Origin: Aneurinibacillus sp. Ricciae_BoGa-3
Lineage (GTDB): Bacteria; Bacillota; Bacilli; Aneurinibacillales; Aneurinibacillaceae
Length of the DNA stretch: 64,000 bases
Reading direction: 5' to 3'
Assembly (NCBI RefSeq): GCF_028421645.1
Contig: NZ_CP116887.1
Span: forward strand, 3,164,001-3,228,000
Below, piece after piece: positions 42,938-52,260 of this stretch. The translations under genes were made by a program, and so were the position numbers. Position 1 is the first letter of the stretch, and each line of letters opens with the position of its first letter. The notes under the pieces are model-generated. The model was not told the DNA's origin. It saw only the letters and a list, made by a program, of their open reading frames with translations, and ran no database searches.

Positions 42938-43251
42938 GTAATATTCCTCCTTTGATTTATATAACTCTTCCTTAACATATAAAGTTATGTCATATACCGG
43001 TTGTACTTCATCTCACCACTCGCATACCATTAACAGCATGCTACTATCAATTTTCATATCCATCTATAAAATTCGATTTAAGCAAAGGGGAGAAGAATAA
43101 GAAAAACCATTTTGTATCACTCAAACAAATTCAGTAAAGTGTTCAATACCCTCATAATGAATGAAGGCTTGCATAAAATAAAGGTTCGTCTGTATGGATT
43201 CAACCACTAATTTAAACATAAGCTCTCATTCTATAGTTCGAGAATATAGAT
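42938..43251. other. Gap between trxA and trxB
   Basis: AT-rich and no supported gene or clear hairpin; trxA has room here for its own promoter. Confidence 0.4.
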
Positions 43252-44187
43252 TTATTTTACTGTGATACTACTCTTGTTCTCGATATACTCATAAATATTC
43301 ATTGCGGCAATCGCCCCATCGGAAGCTGCAGTAATAATCTGACGCAGCTTCTTCTGTCGCACATCTCCTGCTGCAAATACTCCCGGAATAGAGGTTTCCA
43401 TTTCTTCATTGGTTACAATGTAGCCATGTTCGTCTAGTATCGAACTTTCTTTCAAAAAATCAGTATTCGGGTTCAACCCGACATAAATAAAAATCCCGTC
43501 TGCTTTCACGGTTTGTTTGCTGCCGTCCACTGTATTTCTTAGTACGACAGTCTCGACTTTCCGTCCCCCTTCGATGCTCTCCACAGCATGATTCCATACA
43601 AAATCAACTTTGGGATTATCCATTGCTTTTTGCTGCAGGATCGGGGTAGCACGAAGTTTGTCACGACGGTGAACAATCGTTACCTTAGAAGCAAAACGAG
43701 TGAGGAAATTCCCTTCCTCCACTGCAGAATCTCCGCCGCCAATCACTAAAAGTTCCTTGTTCTTAAAAAAAGCACCGTCACAAATAGCACAGTAAGATAC
43801 TCCTCGTCCAGAAAGCTCTGCTTCCCCTGGAACACCCAATTTCCGTGGTGTGGCACCGGTTGCAATCAAAATTGCCCGCGTGGTGAGTTTTTCTTTACCT
43901 AAATCAACAATCTTATATTCACCTGTTAGTTGGAGAGATTGTACTTCCCCATATTTTTCTTCCACATCAAAATCTTTCGGGTGTGCTCCCATCACTTCTG
44001 ATAGCTCGGGACCAGTCGTTTTACGAATCCCCGGGTAATTTTCAACATCTTCAGTATTTTGAAGCTGTCCTCCAATTAATCCTTTTTCAACAATGACTGT
44101 TTTTAAGCCAGCCCGCCCTGCATACACGCCAGCAGATAGCCCAGCAGGACCTCCACCTAAAATCACTAAATCGTAAAGATTAGTCAT
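43252..44187 (-). CDS. trxB: Thioredoxin-disulfide reductase
   Basis: 311 residues. VILGGGPAGLSAGVYAGRAG (FAD), GVSYCAICDGAFF with the CAIC redox pair, VIGGGDSAVEEGNFL (NADPH), VFAAGDVRQKKLRQIITAASDGAIAA. This is the low-molecular-weight TrxB class. GGGAGGGAGG precedes the ATG. A near-perfect Crp/Fnr-type palindrome lies 59-74 bp upstream with a TAAAAT -10. Confidence 0.93.
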   Translation of the reverse strand: MTNLYDLVILGGGPAGLSAGVYAGRAGLKTVIVEKGLIGGQLQNTEDVENYPGIRKTTGPELSEVMGAHPKDFDVEEKYGEVQSLQLTGEYKIVDLGKEKLTTRAILIATGATPRKLGVPGEAELSGRGVSYCAICDGAFFKNKELLVIGGGDSAVEEGNFLTRFASKVTIVHRRDKLRATPILQQKAMDNPKVDFVWNHAVESIEGGRKVETVVLRNTVDGSKQTVKADGIFIYVGLNPNTDFLKESSILDEHGYIVTNEEMETSIPGVFAAGDVRQKKLRQIITAASDGAIAAMNIYEYIENKSSITVK

Positions 44188-44245
44188 GGTCGAAACCTCC
44201 CTCCCTATTATTTATTTCATTTTAACCGTCAGGAGTTCTGACGTC

Positions 44246-44261
44246 TGTAAGATAGCTTACA
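44246..44261 (-). promoter_or_regulatory. Crp/Fnr-type operator 7 (trxB)
   Basis: TGTAAGATAGCTTACA, one mismatch in the dyad. TAAAAT on the minus strand (44219-44224) is 32 bp from its centre. Confidence 0.72.
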
Positions 44262-44437
44262 AAAGTAAAGTAGGATATTTTAGAGGAACGGATCTCCCGA
44301 TTTCAGTCGGAAAGAGACCGCAACGACAAATCCGTCCCCCATATACTCTCTTTTGGGATTCGTTAAGCAATCGGATATTTTCTATGTTTTAATCCATTTA
44401 CAGTAATTTACTGCAAATGGATAACTGATGATTTTTA

Positions 44438-44791
44438 TTACAGGATAATGATCTGATAATCATTTGCGACTAACTCCGCTAAGCTGGGATGCCCTTTGCT
44501 TTCACCCAAAGTTTGAATGCCGGACTGGCGAACCTCGCTCTCTACACCAAATGCACCCGCGCAGTATTCACAAGCTCCTGCAATGACTCCCAGTTTCTTA
44601 ACAGCTTTGTACAATGGGTTGAAGTCATTTTGTTCATCTTCAAATTTTTTAATCCAAACCGTACCCGCTCCATCAAAAATAACCTTCACATCATGGCCGG
44701 CTTCATGTAATTCTTGCGCATAGAGTAATGCGTGTAAAGCTTTTGCTCCTTCATTTTCAGATGCATGGACAAAAATAGCGAATTTTTTCAT
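44438..44791 (-). CDS. DsrE-family protein
   Basis: 117 residues. FAIFVHASENEGAKALHALLYAQELHEAGHDVKVIFDGAG is the DsrE/YchN-like N-terminus; GVIAGACEYCAGAFGVESEV carries two cysteines near residue 75; HPSLAELVANDYQIIIL ends the fold. DsrE-type proteins carry sulfane sulfur on such Cys in sulfur relay; here it may handle persulfide within the thiol-redox region. Good AGGAGG site. It is separated from trxB by about 250 bp, so it is probably transcribed with the membrane-protein gene upstream of it. Confidence 0.8.
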   Translation of the reverse strand: MKKFAIFVHASENEGAKALHALLYAQELHEAGHDVKVIFDGAGTVWIKKFEDEQNDFNPLYKAVKKLGVIAGACEYCAGAFGVESEVRQSGIQTLGESKGHPSLAELVANDYQIIIL

Positions 44792-44867
44792 ATTAAATTC
44801 CTCCTGAGTTTTTGTTTACTATTTTCCATAGTGTTAAACACGATACTCTCTCCAGTTAAATATGGCT

Positions 44868-45308
44868 TTATACAATCCCTTTAGAACCACGATAAACCCA
44901 TCCGATTCCGTTGCCGTATGCTACATGGCGCAGAAGCGTAATCATGGGGATGGCTTTTGCCATACCAAGGCCTATGATGCCAGCTCCCATGATGGGAAGC
45001 ATGAACAACCCAACTCCGACGATAAGTTCAGCGACAGCAAACAGAACACCTTTGACGATATTGTTTCTTCCAGGCATATGCGGAATCAGAGCGAAAAAAA
45101 TGATAGCCAGAACAATACCGTTGAGCAGATGAACCAGATGGCCTGCGAACAAAGTTCCACTTCTCTCGCCGATTAGTTTACTTCCTAATAGGACGGGAAT
45201 ATCTACAGGAATACCGGTTATTGCTATATCGATATACATCACGATATTGAACAGGATGGTACCGACTACCCCGGTCCAAATCGCACGGCCCTAATTCAGT
45301 TTCTCCAT
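44868..45308 (-). pseudogene. Four-TM membrane protein gene with early amber codon
   Basis: ATG 45308 (GGAGAG upstream) opens MEKLN, then TAG (45291-45293), then in the same frame GRAIWTGVVGTILFNIVMYIDIAITGIPVD ... HLVHLLNGIVLAIIFFALIPHMPG ... LLRHVAYGNGIGWVYRG. One stop codon is the only lesion. Re-initiation at GTG/ATG ~45242 would give 124 residues lacking TM1. Layout resembles 38489-38914. It is preceded by operator 8. Confidence 0.65.
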
Positions 45309-45404
45309 TAATTCACTCTCCTCTCTATCTATTTTTTTTTGTATTCCAGGCAAAAAAATTGCCGTTCTTACGTTTCAATCTTACTTTTTTATATTGATTC
45401 GTTC

Positions 45405-45420
45405 TGTATGATACATTACA
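45405..45420 (-). promoter_or_regulatory. Crp/Fnr-type operator 8 (membrane protein 44868-45308)
   Basis: TGTATGATACATTACA, extended by flanking C/G to an 18-bp dyad. A weak -10, TAAGAT, is on the minus strand at 45378-45383, 32 bp from the centre. Confidence 0.6.
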
Positions 45421-45564
45421 GATGCTTTGTTAATTTTTTTACAAAGCATTATCTAATTATCCCCTTCGTTACGATAAAAATATGAATAGCATTGAACATG
45501 AAATCATTAGTGTACTTCTAGCGTACTTGTTGATCAATCACTATCATATATTCAAAAGAAAAAA

Positions 45565-45974
45565 GGCTCTTCGCTAATTACCATGATTTAGAGATAATTT
45601 AAAAGATTAATAGGACAGGGAACTGTTATTGGTTAAACTCACGAAATCCGCTTGAATCCACCCGGTATATGTTTTTCTTATCCTGTTCATACTTGGAGTA
45701 GGACAGGGACTGTTATTGGTTGGACGAGCGAATGATGCTTGTTTTCATACCGGTAATTGTCCTTTTTTCGGCTCTTCGCTAATTACCATGATTTAGAGAT
45801 AATTTAAAAGATTAATAGGACAGGGAACTGTTATTGGTTAAACTCACGAAATCCGCTTGAATCCACCCGGTATATGTTTTTCTTATCCTGTTCATACTTG
45901 GAGTAGGACAGGGACTGTTATTGGTTGGACGAGCGAATGATGCTTGTTTTCATACCGGTAATTGTCCTTTTTTC
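45565..45974. repeat. 205-bp perfect tandem duplication at the end of an ISL3 element
   Basis: 45565-45769 and 45770-45974 look identical. Each unit starts GGCTCTTCGCTAATTACC, which resembles ISL3 terminal repeats, and itself contains two copies of AGGACAGGG(A)ACTGTTATTGG. The duplication lies directly 3' of the broken transposase gene. Confidence 0.85.
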
Positions 45975-45975
45975 T

Positions 45976-47203
45976 TTACTTGGCTATTTCTAACTTTCCA
46001 GCGATTAGGTAAATCATCGTCATAAGATTTTGTATCGTTCGATAGCCTCGTGCTTTACGTTTTGCTGCTTGAACAAGGCTATTGATGCCTTCCAAGAGAC
46101 CATTGGTTATTTTCGACTGAAACCATTGTAAAATGCCTTGTTTGTGATGCTTAATGGTTTTCGCTACTTGAACCATCGGTTCAAGCCGGGAGCGAACAGC
46201 CCAGTTGTACCATTCTTGCAAATAAAGATCGGCTAGTAAGGCGGGCCTTGTCCAGAAATCTTGAAAAGCCAGCTTTAGATGATACGCTTTCGTCGTTTTC
46301 AGATTCATTTCTTTTAAGCGAATGAGCTGCTCTTTCTGTTTTACATTGAGATTCTTTTCATTTTTAAGCCAAACATACCGGCTTCTTTTTTAGTTCCGGT
46401 ATTTCTCTTTGTTCCTGTCGACGCACCTCATCGACCGCTTCATTAATCAGCTTCAAAATATGAAACTTATCAAAGGTATGATTTGCATTAGGAAAGTGGG
46501 TTTTCACTCCTTGAATAAAAGCGGGAGATAGATCACTGCAGAATTCTTCTATTTGTTCTGCTGCTCCATTTTTCGTCTCTAATTCAGCTTTAAATCGCTT
46601 CAGTGTAGAAGCGTCTTTTCCTTCTGTAGCAAAGATGACTTTTCGCTGTTGTATGTCAACAACTAAACTCACATATTGATGTCCTCTTTTAGAGGATGTT
46701 TCATCAATGGCCACTTTCGTTACCTTTGACAAATCTTGCTTTTCGAGTTCCTTATCGACATAGAAGCGAAGAGTACGCCATAAACGGGTGTCATGTTCGC
46801 GCATAATACGAGCAGCCGCATTCACCGGCATTTCTTTTACAAGTTCTAATACCCGAAACTCGAAGAGTTCCGTAAAGCCGCTGCCTGGGCGAGACCAAGA
46901 AACAGAAGCAGCTTTCACTTTATCGCATTGCTCGCAACGTACACGCGGAAGAGGAGCATGCAGAAAAGAGGTATACTGCCAGAAATCCAAGTGTCGCCAG
47001 ACACGTTCCTTTACCACGATGTCATAGAAGGGCTGGTTCTTTGTACCACAAGTGGCACAGGGAAAGTTGCCCTTACGATCAAAATCTAAATAAATATCCA
47101 AACGACCATTGTTCAAATCAAATTCCTTGCGGATGACATACCAAGGATATTCAAGTTGTAAAGCTGCTTGATACATTTCTAAGTCTTGTTCATTAGTTTT
47201 CAT
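45976..47203 (-). pseudogene. ISL3-family transposase, frameshifted
   Basis: N-terminal part from ATG 47203: zinc-finger region (CATCGTKNQPF, RVRCEQCDKVKA), HTH, and the catalytic core (TKVAIDETSSKRGHQYVSLVVD, DLSPAFIQGVKTHFPNANHTFDKFHI). At ~46375, within a run of A, the frame is lost; the remainder (SRYVWLKNEKNLN ... NGLLEGINSLVQAAKRKARGYR) follows in another frame to 45976. The shift is +1/-2, not the -1 slippage some IS use, so the gene is inactive. The right IS end is not visible. Confidence 0.82.
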
Positions 47204-47406
47204 TGAGCTATTCCCCTTGTAAAAAGTATGATAGCTCTATCATTAACATATATGTTTCACGCTAGACAGCGAGGAAGCAGAAAAAATTTATATTGAATGG
47301 CTTGTTTAAATAGCCAAATTATCCGACGTAAAATAAGCCGGCCAAGTACCGAATTGCTTTTTATTTTACTAGTAGATTTGATGAAAACATGCAGGGAAAA
47401 CGCAAA

Positions 47407-47440
47407 TAAAAAAAGGGATTAACTGTTGATTAAATCCCTT
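47407..47440 (-). terminator. Terminator of the Cys-rich gene
   Basis: On the minus strand AAGGGATTT / AATCCCTT stem and T7. Confidence 0.75.
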
Positions 47441-47466
47441 CATCTCCATCTGATTCACTTACTAAA

Positions 47467-47796
47467 TTAAGCGGCCATTTTGCGGCAAGCCTGTGGACAT
47501 CTTCTGCACGCTTTGGCGCATTTTTGGCAATGCTCATGATTGTGTCTTGTGCATTCTTCGGCGCATGCTTCGCAAATGTCTGCACACAATCTGCAAATTT
47601 CCTTTGCAAACGAACTCTGTGTCGTCATATATTGAACGGCTAACGCACATATGTCGGCACAATCCCGGTCAAGTTGAATGCATTTTTTCATCATGGACAG
47701 GTCTTCTTCTTGAAGGCAAGTACCATAAAAAATGTTGCATGCTTTTATGCAGGCCAGACATTCCGAGATACATTCATTTATTTCTTCTACTGTCAT
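47467..47796 (-). CDS. Four-helix bundle copper-binding protein (DUF326)
   Basis: 109 residues. Cys in heptad-like positions along four helices: INECISECLACIKACN, CLQEED ... CIQLDRDCADICAL, EICRLCADICEACAEECTRH, HCQKCAKACRRCPQACRKM. These Csp-like cytosolic bundles store many Cu(I) ions. It is a close paralogue of 54322-54651. The GCCTCC on the plus strand is its ribosome-binding site (GGAGGC). A transposon end (47868) lies 72 bp upstream, so its promoter may have been altered. Confidence 0.85.
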   Translation of the reverse strand: MTVEEINECISECLACIKACNIFYGTCLQEEDLSMMKKCIQLDRDCADICALAVQYMTTQSSFAKEICRLCADICEACAEECTRHNHEHCQKCAKACRRCPQACRKMAA

Positions 47797-47990
47797 TGTA
47801 ATTGCCTCCTTTCGCTACATAAAATGTTATTGATACCTCAAAATAACCCAAAGTTGATGGGATTGCCTGTCCGGAAGTTGACGAGTATAATGTCCTCGTA
47901 TCATCACGGATTCCGGAGAAAGGAAAAGACGTCTCCCATTACGTATAACTGCACCACCAGTTACACAGGAGACGTCCCACAAAAACAATT

Positions 47991-48553
47991 ATGGTTATTG
48001 TATCAGATTACAAACTGGTTGAAAACACCCTTTCGGGCGTTTTTAGTTAGGGGTGCGGGGAAAATTCCTTCTCCCTGTTGTGCAAAAAACATGAGAATCA
48101 TCGGAACGAGAGACCGAAAATCTAAACAGAGATCGGGGGAGACAAAGGTTTATAATATCCGCCGTCTTAGCTGTAATCATTGTGGGAGAATTCATCATGA
48201 ATTGCCAGACTTTCTGGTGCCTTACAAGCGATACGAATCAGCGTGCATTGAAAAGGTTTTATCGAAACCTTCTCATCATGATATTCCTGCCGATGTCTAC
48301 TTTATATCGGTGGTTTGACTGGTTTAAAAGTTTCGTAGATTACTGGATTGGTTGTCTAAGGTCCATTATGCTCCGCACTAAACAGGAAAATAACCCTTTG
48401 AATTTGACGTCCACAGATTCACAGACCGCACTCCATACAATTGGACGTTTAGTGGGCAATGCCCCGAGATGGCTGGCGAGAATTGTCCGACCCATCGTAA
48501 ATATAAATTTATGGGTACATACCCGTTCTGCATTTTTGTCCAGGGGAGGCTGA
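47991..48553 (+). pseudogene. DUF6431 zinc-ribbon transposon protein, frameshifted
   Basis: Begins MVIVSDYKLVENT; continues in a second frame as PFRAFLVRGAGKIPSPCCAKNMRIIGTRDRKSKQ ... VYNIRRLSCNHCGRIHHELPDFLVPYKRYES (two Cys pairs forming a zinc ribbon); then in a third frame STLYRWFDWFKSFVDYWIGCLRSIM ... RLVGNAPRWLARIVRPIVNINLWVHTRSAFLS. Frameshifts lie at ~48030 and ~48293. The family is regularly the first gene ahead of DDE and ExeA-type genes in Firmicute transposons. Confidence 0.7.
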
Positions 48554-48591
48554 TTTACACTCATGATAAACACAAGGAAAGGAGTGTTATC

Positions 48592-49947
48592 ATGAGAGAT
48601 CAGCAAAAGGCAGAAGAGACAGCTGCACAGCGCTTCCAGCTTATTGCACCTCTACTAACTGAAGGTCTTGATGCTGGAAGGGTAAAGCAGTTGAAGGATC
48701 AAATCTGTAAGACCAGCGGTCTATCAGAAAGAACGATAAGACGCTATCTATCCCAGTATCGTACCGAAGGTTTTGCAGGATTGAAGCCGAAAGGAAAATC
48801 CATACAGATCAAATCAGAGGCGACTCCAGCACACCTTTTGGAGCAGGCGATTCTCCTTCGAAGGGAAGCACCCAGTCGAAGCGTGGCACAGATCATTCAA
48901 ATACTTGAGTGGGAGGGCTTGGCAAAGCCGGGTCAACTTAAACGTTCCACCCTTCAGGAAAAATTAACGGAAAAAGGATATAGCACGCGCCAAATGAGAC
49001 TCTATGCTGACTCTGGGGTTGCAGCCAGACGCTTTCAAAAGAGGCATCGCAATCAGCTATGGCAGTCAGACATCAAATATGGCCCGTATTTGCCTATCGG
49101 TTCAAATGGAACGAAAAAGCAAGTCTATCTGGTGGCTATTTTGGATGACGCGACCCGATTTGTTTTACATGGTGCTTTTTACCCAACGTTGGATTCTCGA
49201 ATTGTAGAAGATGCCTTTCGGCAGGCCATACAAAAATATGGCGTGCCCGAAGCGGTTTATTTTGACAACGGCAAGCAGTACCGAACCAAGTGGATGGCGC
49301 GAACGTGTTCAAAGCTCGGTACCCGTCTTGTATTCGCAAAACCCTATTCGCCTGAATCAAAGGGTAAGGTTGAACGATTTAATAGAATCGTAGATTCTTT
49401 CCTGGGAGAAGCGGCACTCGAGAAGCCGAATACATTGGATCGGTTGAATGAACTCTTCCAAGTATGGCTCGCCGAATGTTACCAAGGCAAACCTCACTCC
49501 GCTCTTGGTGAGAAAACAAGTCCTGAATCGGCATTCCGTAGTGATCGGAAAGCTCTTCGCTTTATCGATCCGGATACATTGGCAAATGCTTTCCTGCATT
49601 CTGAGACAAGGAAGGTAGATAAATCAGGGTGCATTAGTTTTATGGACCAAAAATATGAAGTTGGGATTTCATTTATCGGTCGAGAAGTGGACGTTGTATA
49701 CGATCCTTCGGATCTAGATGAGCTTACCATTGAGTTTGAAGGGCATTCCCCTTGGAAAGCGCGGAAGCTAGCCATTGGTGAAAGGGCAGGTAAACGGCCT
49801 GCATTGCCTCCTCTTCTTCAAACACAAGAAGCTGATTCGCCACGGTTGTTAAAAGCAGCGGAACAGAAACACCAGGAGCGTCAGCTGAAACAGGCACCTG
49901 CCGTTGCCTTCCGTGCCATATGGAAGGAGGATGGCCAGGATGTTTGA
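48592..49947 (+). CDS. DDE transposase with Mu-type C-terminal domain
   Basis: 451 residues from ATG 48592 (AAGGAG upstream). Two HTH units (~20-130: SERTIRRYLSQYRTEGFAGL), then the rve core: QLWQSDIKYGPYL (Asp), VYFDNGKQYRTKW (Asp), SPESKGKVERFNRIVDSFL (Glu). A C-terminal beta domain follows (DQKYEVGISFIGREVDVVYDPSDL). The frame is intact. Its end overlaps the ATPase gene by 8 bp, typical for transposase/ATPase pairs that act together in target capture. Confidence 0.88.
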   Translation: MRDQQKAEETAAQRFQLIAPLLTEGLDAGRVKQLKDQICKTSGLSERTIRRYLSQYRTEGFAGLKPKGKSIQIKSEATPAHLLEQAILLRREAPSRSVAQIIQILEWEGLAKPGQLKRSTLQEKLTEKGYSTRQMRLYADSGVAARRFQKRHRNQLWQSDIKYGPYLPIGSNGTKKQVYLVAILDDATRFVLHGAFYPTLDSRIVEDAFRQAIQKYGVPEAVYFDNGKQYRTKWMARTCSKLGTRLVFAKPYSPESKGKVERFNRIVDSFLGEAALEKPNTLDRLNELFQVWLAECYQGKPHSALGEKTSPESAFRSDRKALRFIDPDTLANAFLHSETRKVDKSGCISFMDQKYEVGISFIGREVDVVYDPSDLDELTIEFEGHSPWKARKLAIGERAGKRPALPPLLQTQEADSPRLLKAAEQKHQERQLKQAPAVAFRAIWKEDGQDV

Positions 49948-50740
49948 GGCTTTTTATGGCATGCAGCACACCCCTTTTTCAAGAGATCTCCCTACGGAGA
50001 AGTTGTACGATTCTCTCCCGATGCAAGAAATTTTAGGAAGGCTTAAGTATGCGGCAGAACGCCAGTTATTTGCGGTATTGACTGGCGATTGCGGTACGGG
50101 AAAAACTACCACGATTCGAAGGTTTGTAGATGGGCTGGATCGTGGTAAATTTCAAGTGCTCTATTTGTCGGATTCTAAATTAACTCCTCGTCATTTTTAT
50201 AAGGGGATGTTGGAACAGTTGGGCTCTGAAGCAAAGTTTTATAGGGGGGACGCTAAACGGCAGCTCCATCGGGAGATTGAGCTGATGAAAGGGATTCATG
50301 ATATTCAGCCAGTAGTCGTTGTCGATGAGGCTCACCTTTTAGATCGTGAGATGCTTGAGGAAGTTAGGTTCTTACTCAATTTTAAAATGGATGCACAAAG
50401 TCCAATGGCCCTCATTCTTGTAGGGCAGAGTGAATTGTGGGACCGCCTGCGTCTTCAATCATTTGCGGCGATACGTCAAAGAATCGACCTTCAATGCAGA
50501 CTGGGTCATTATGATCGTGTACAGGTTGATGAGTATGTGGCACGCCATCTTCACTATGCAGGAGTGGACCAACAAATCTTTTCTGACGGTGCATTAGATG
50601 AAATCCACCGCTATTCTGGAGGGGCCGCAAGGCTCATCAACAAGGTGTGTACGCACTGTTTACTTTATGGGGCACAGAACGGATATAGAATTATTGATGA
50701 TCACATGGTGAAACGGGTGATTGAGGGAGAATTATCATGA
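49940..50740 (+). CDS. ExeA/TniB-like AAA ATPase of the transposon
   Basis: 266 residues from ATG 49940 (GGAAGGAGG upstream): MFEAFYGMQHTPFSRDLP is the ExeA-family start. Walker A TGDCGTGKTTTIRRF (~50), Walker B VVVVDEAHLLD (~125), sensor-1 LILVGQSELWDRLR. The C-terminal lid ends in HRYSGGAARLINKVCTHCLL. It is expected to bind DNA and recruit the transposase to the target, like MuB/TniB/IstB. Intact. Confidence 0.88.
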   Translation: MFEAFYGMQHTPFSRDLPTEKLYDSLPMQEILGRLKYAAERQLFAVLTGDCGTGKTTTIRRFVDGLDRGKFQVLYLSDSKLTPRHFYKGMLEQLGSEAKFYRGDAKRQLHREIELMKGIHDIQPVVVVDEAHLLDREMLEEVRFLLNFKMDAQSPMALILVGQSELWDRLRLQSFAAIRQRIDLQCRLGHYDRVQVDEYVARHLHYAGVDQQIFSDGALDEIHRYSGGAARLINKVCTHCLLYGAQNGYRIIDDHMVKRVIEGELS

Positions 50741-51007
50741 TTCTCCCTTTTTTTAAATGGCACTAGGACAATAGATTCGTCAATTTGCGGACAACTAACG
50801 CCGTCACCTTCGGGACGATATACTACGTCATTAACAATAAAAATAATTTCCATTAATACATTACCGTATTCACTTTTTTATAAATTAACCACCAGACTAC
50901 TTATATATATATACGTTGATTAATTTAATTTAATTTGATGAGCATGTACCTGGATTCAGATATTACGCAAATGATGTGCAATTTCCGATAATGACGCATA
51001 TGCAAGT

Positions 51008-51033
51008 AGCCGACCTAGAAAGTTAGGTCGGCT
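51008..51033 (-). terminator. Hairpin terminator after the signal peptidase gene
   Basis: AGCCGACCTA / TTAGGTCGGCT stem 53 bp beyond the stop; the T run is short on either strand. Confidence 0.55.
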
Positions 51034-51085
51034 GTTGAGTTTACCGTTTTTTGCATTCTACCGTTAGGCTATTGATAAAAAACAA

Positions 51086-51601
51086 TTAAAACTTCTTCAT
51101 ATCCGAAAATGGAAAATAAGTTACTTCTGCCTTGCCGATAATTTTATCCTTATCGACAAATGGACTCGGCCATAGGTGAGAATCATAACTTTCATTTCGA
51201 TTATCCCCTAGAAAAAAGAATTTTCCTTTTGGTACGGTCACAGGCCCGTAATTGTAATTCATCGGTTCGCTAAGATAAGGTTCGTCTACTTTTTTTCCGT
51301 TCCGAAATAGCGTATGATCCTTAATTTCAATGGTTTCCCCGCCTTTACCAATTAAACGCTTTATATAACGTTCATTTTTTTCTATTCCGCTAAGTGGTGG
51401 ATAGAAAACGACCACATCACCATCTTTAAGATTATCTGGATTCATCATTTTGTTCACAATCAGCCGATCTTGTAATTGAACAGTTGGGAGCATGGAGCCT
51501 GTTGGCACTACAACAGCCTCCGCAATATACGTTCGGCATACAACGCTTAAGACAACAGCAATTATAATAGTACTGCCCCATTCCTTTATAAACTTCTTCA
51601 T
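51086..51601 (-). CDS. Signal peptidase I (SipS-like)
   Basis: 171 residues, the short single-TM Gram-positive type. TM at ~9-26; catalytic Ser in VPTGSMLPTV, Lys in RYIKRLIGKGGE, and box E GDNRNESYDSHLW. It removes signal peptides at the outer face of the membrane. Monocistronic, with a terminator at 51008-51033. An accessory copy is likely, since Bacillus genomes carry several. The region upstream shows no operator. Confidence 0.92.
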   Translation of the reverse strand: MKKFIKEWGSTIIIAVVLSVVCRTYIAEAVVVPTGSMLPTVQLQDRLIVNKMMNPDNLKDGDVVVFYPPLSGIEKNERYIKRLIGKGGETIEIKDHTLFRNGKKVDEPYLSEPMNYNYGPVTVPKGKFFFLGDNRNESYDSHLWPSPFVDKDKIIGKAEVTYFPFSDMKKF

Positions 51602-52260
51602 TTTTTACAGCTCACTCTCCTTTTTATTACAACAAAGGTATACTTTTTTTCTACTTAGTTGAGTCCGCAACTCACCAGCTTTTTAACTATTCATTTAGCG
51701 AATGATTTTGGCTGATTTAATCCTTCTCCCGTATTCGTTTCATGGTTTGTTCATGTATACGGTCTAGTATTCCTTCTGATTTAGCCTTGGCTGTACTACA
51801 AAATATCGGGCCATTCTCATCCTGTATTGCTTTCGTTATTTAACCCACGGGCGGTTCGCAATAGGTGCATAAACGAGCTTTCATTGACTACACGACCCTT
51901 TTGCCAGCCTTCATGGTTTTTAATAAGAAGTTGTAGCTTTGCTATATAAAAAAACAAACTATTTATCTATGATAACTTATATTTATTTCTATGTTAATAT
52001 TTAAAAAATGGATCCAATCATAAGTTAAAGTTTTAAATTACCTGCAAAAAAAGCATATTCATATCCAATAAGGGCTTAACGTATGTTTTCGTCAAAATGT
52101 CACAGGACACTTGTAATTAAAGAGTCTTTTTCACTGAATCCCAATAGTACATAATTACATTGGGTAGCATTCGATAGAAACGTACGAAGCCTTGATATAT
52201 CTAGAAGTATGATAAGGAAAATTGAAAGTAAATATTATACATATATTTACTTCCAGTTTT
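51602..52260. other. Mostly empty gap with a possible decayed gene
   Basis: On the minus strand, 51881-51717 encodes KARLCTYCEPPVG, a stop, then ITKAIQDENGPIFCSTAKAKSEGILDRIHEQTMKRIREKD and a stop: one frame with an internal TAA and Cys pairs, perhaps the remnant of a small zinc protein. A dyad CCCAAT-N13-ATTGGG lies at 52140-52164. I see nothing else. Confidence 0.35.

Larger units (their letters stand above)
47868..50793 (+). mobile_element. DUF6431/DDE/AAA-ATPase transposon with TGTCC ends
   Basis: Left end TGTCCGGAAGTTGACGAG and, reading inward from 50793, TGTCCGCAAATTGACGAA are inverted repeats. Each is followed at 23-bp spacing by TGTCCT. Between them lie three genes on one strand: a zinc-ribbon DUF6431 protein (broken), a DDE transposase with Mu-type C-terminus, and an ExeA-like AAA ATPase. 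No target duplication is visible (left flank TTGCC, right flank ACTAA). Confidence 0.8.

Noticed and set aside
42938..43251. Ninth Crp/Fnr-type operator ahead of trxA
   Set aside because: Only one degenerate half site (GTACTTCATCTCAC) is present and the dyad is not convincing.
45565..45974. CRISPR array
   Set aside because: There are only two long adjacent units and no short repeats with unique spacers. No cas genes are in the window.
47467..47867. TGAAG-N6-TGAAG repeat ahead of the third copper-storage gene
   Set aside because: The upstream region is cut by the transposon end after 72 bp and no repeat is present in what remains.
50794..50900. Gene interrupted by the transposon (minus-strand MEIIFIVNDVVYRPEGDGVS)
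   Set aside because: No matching continuation is found on the other side (before 47868), so it cannot be shown to be a real interrupted gene.
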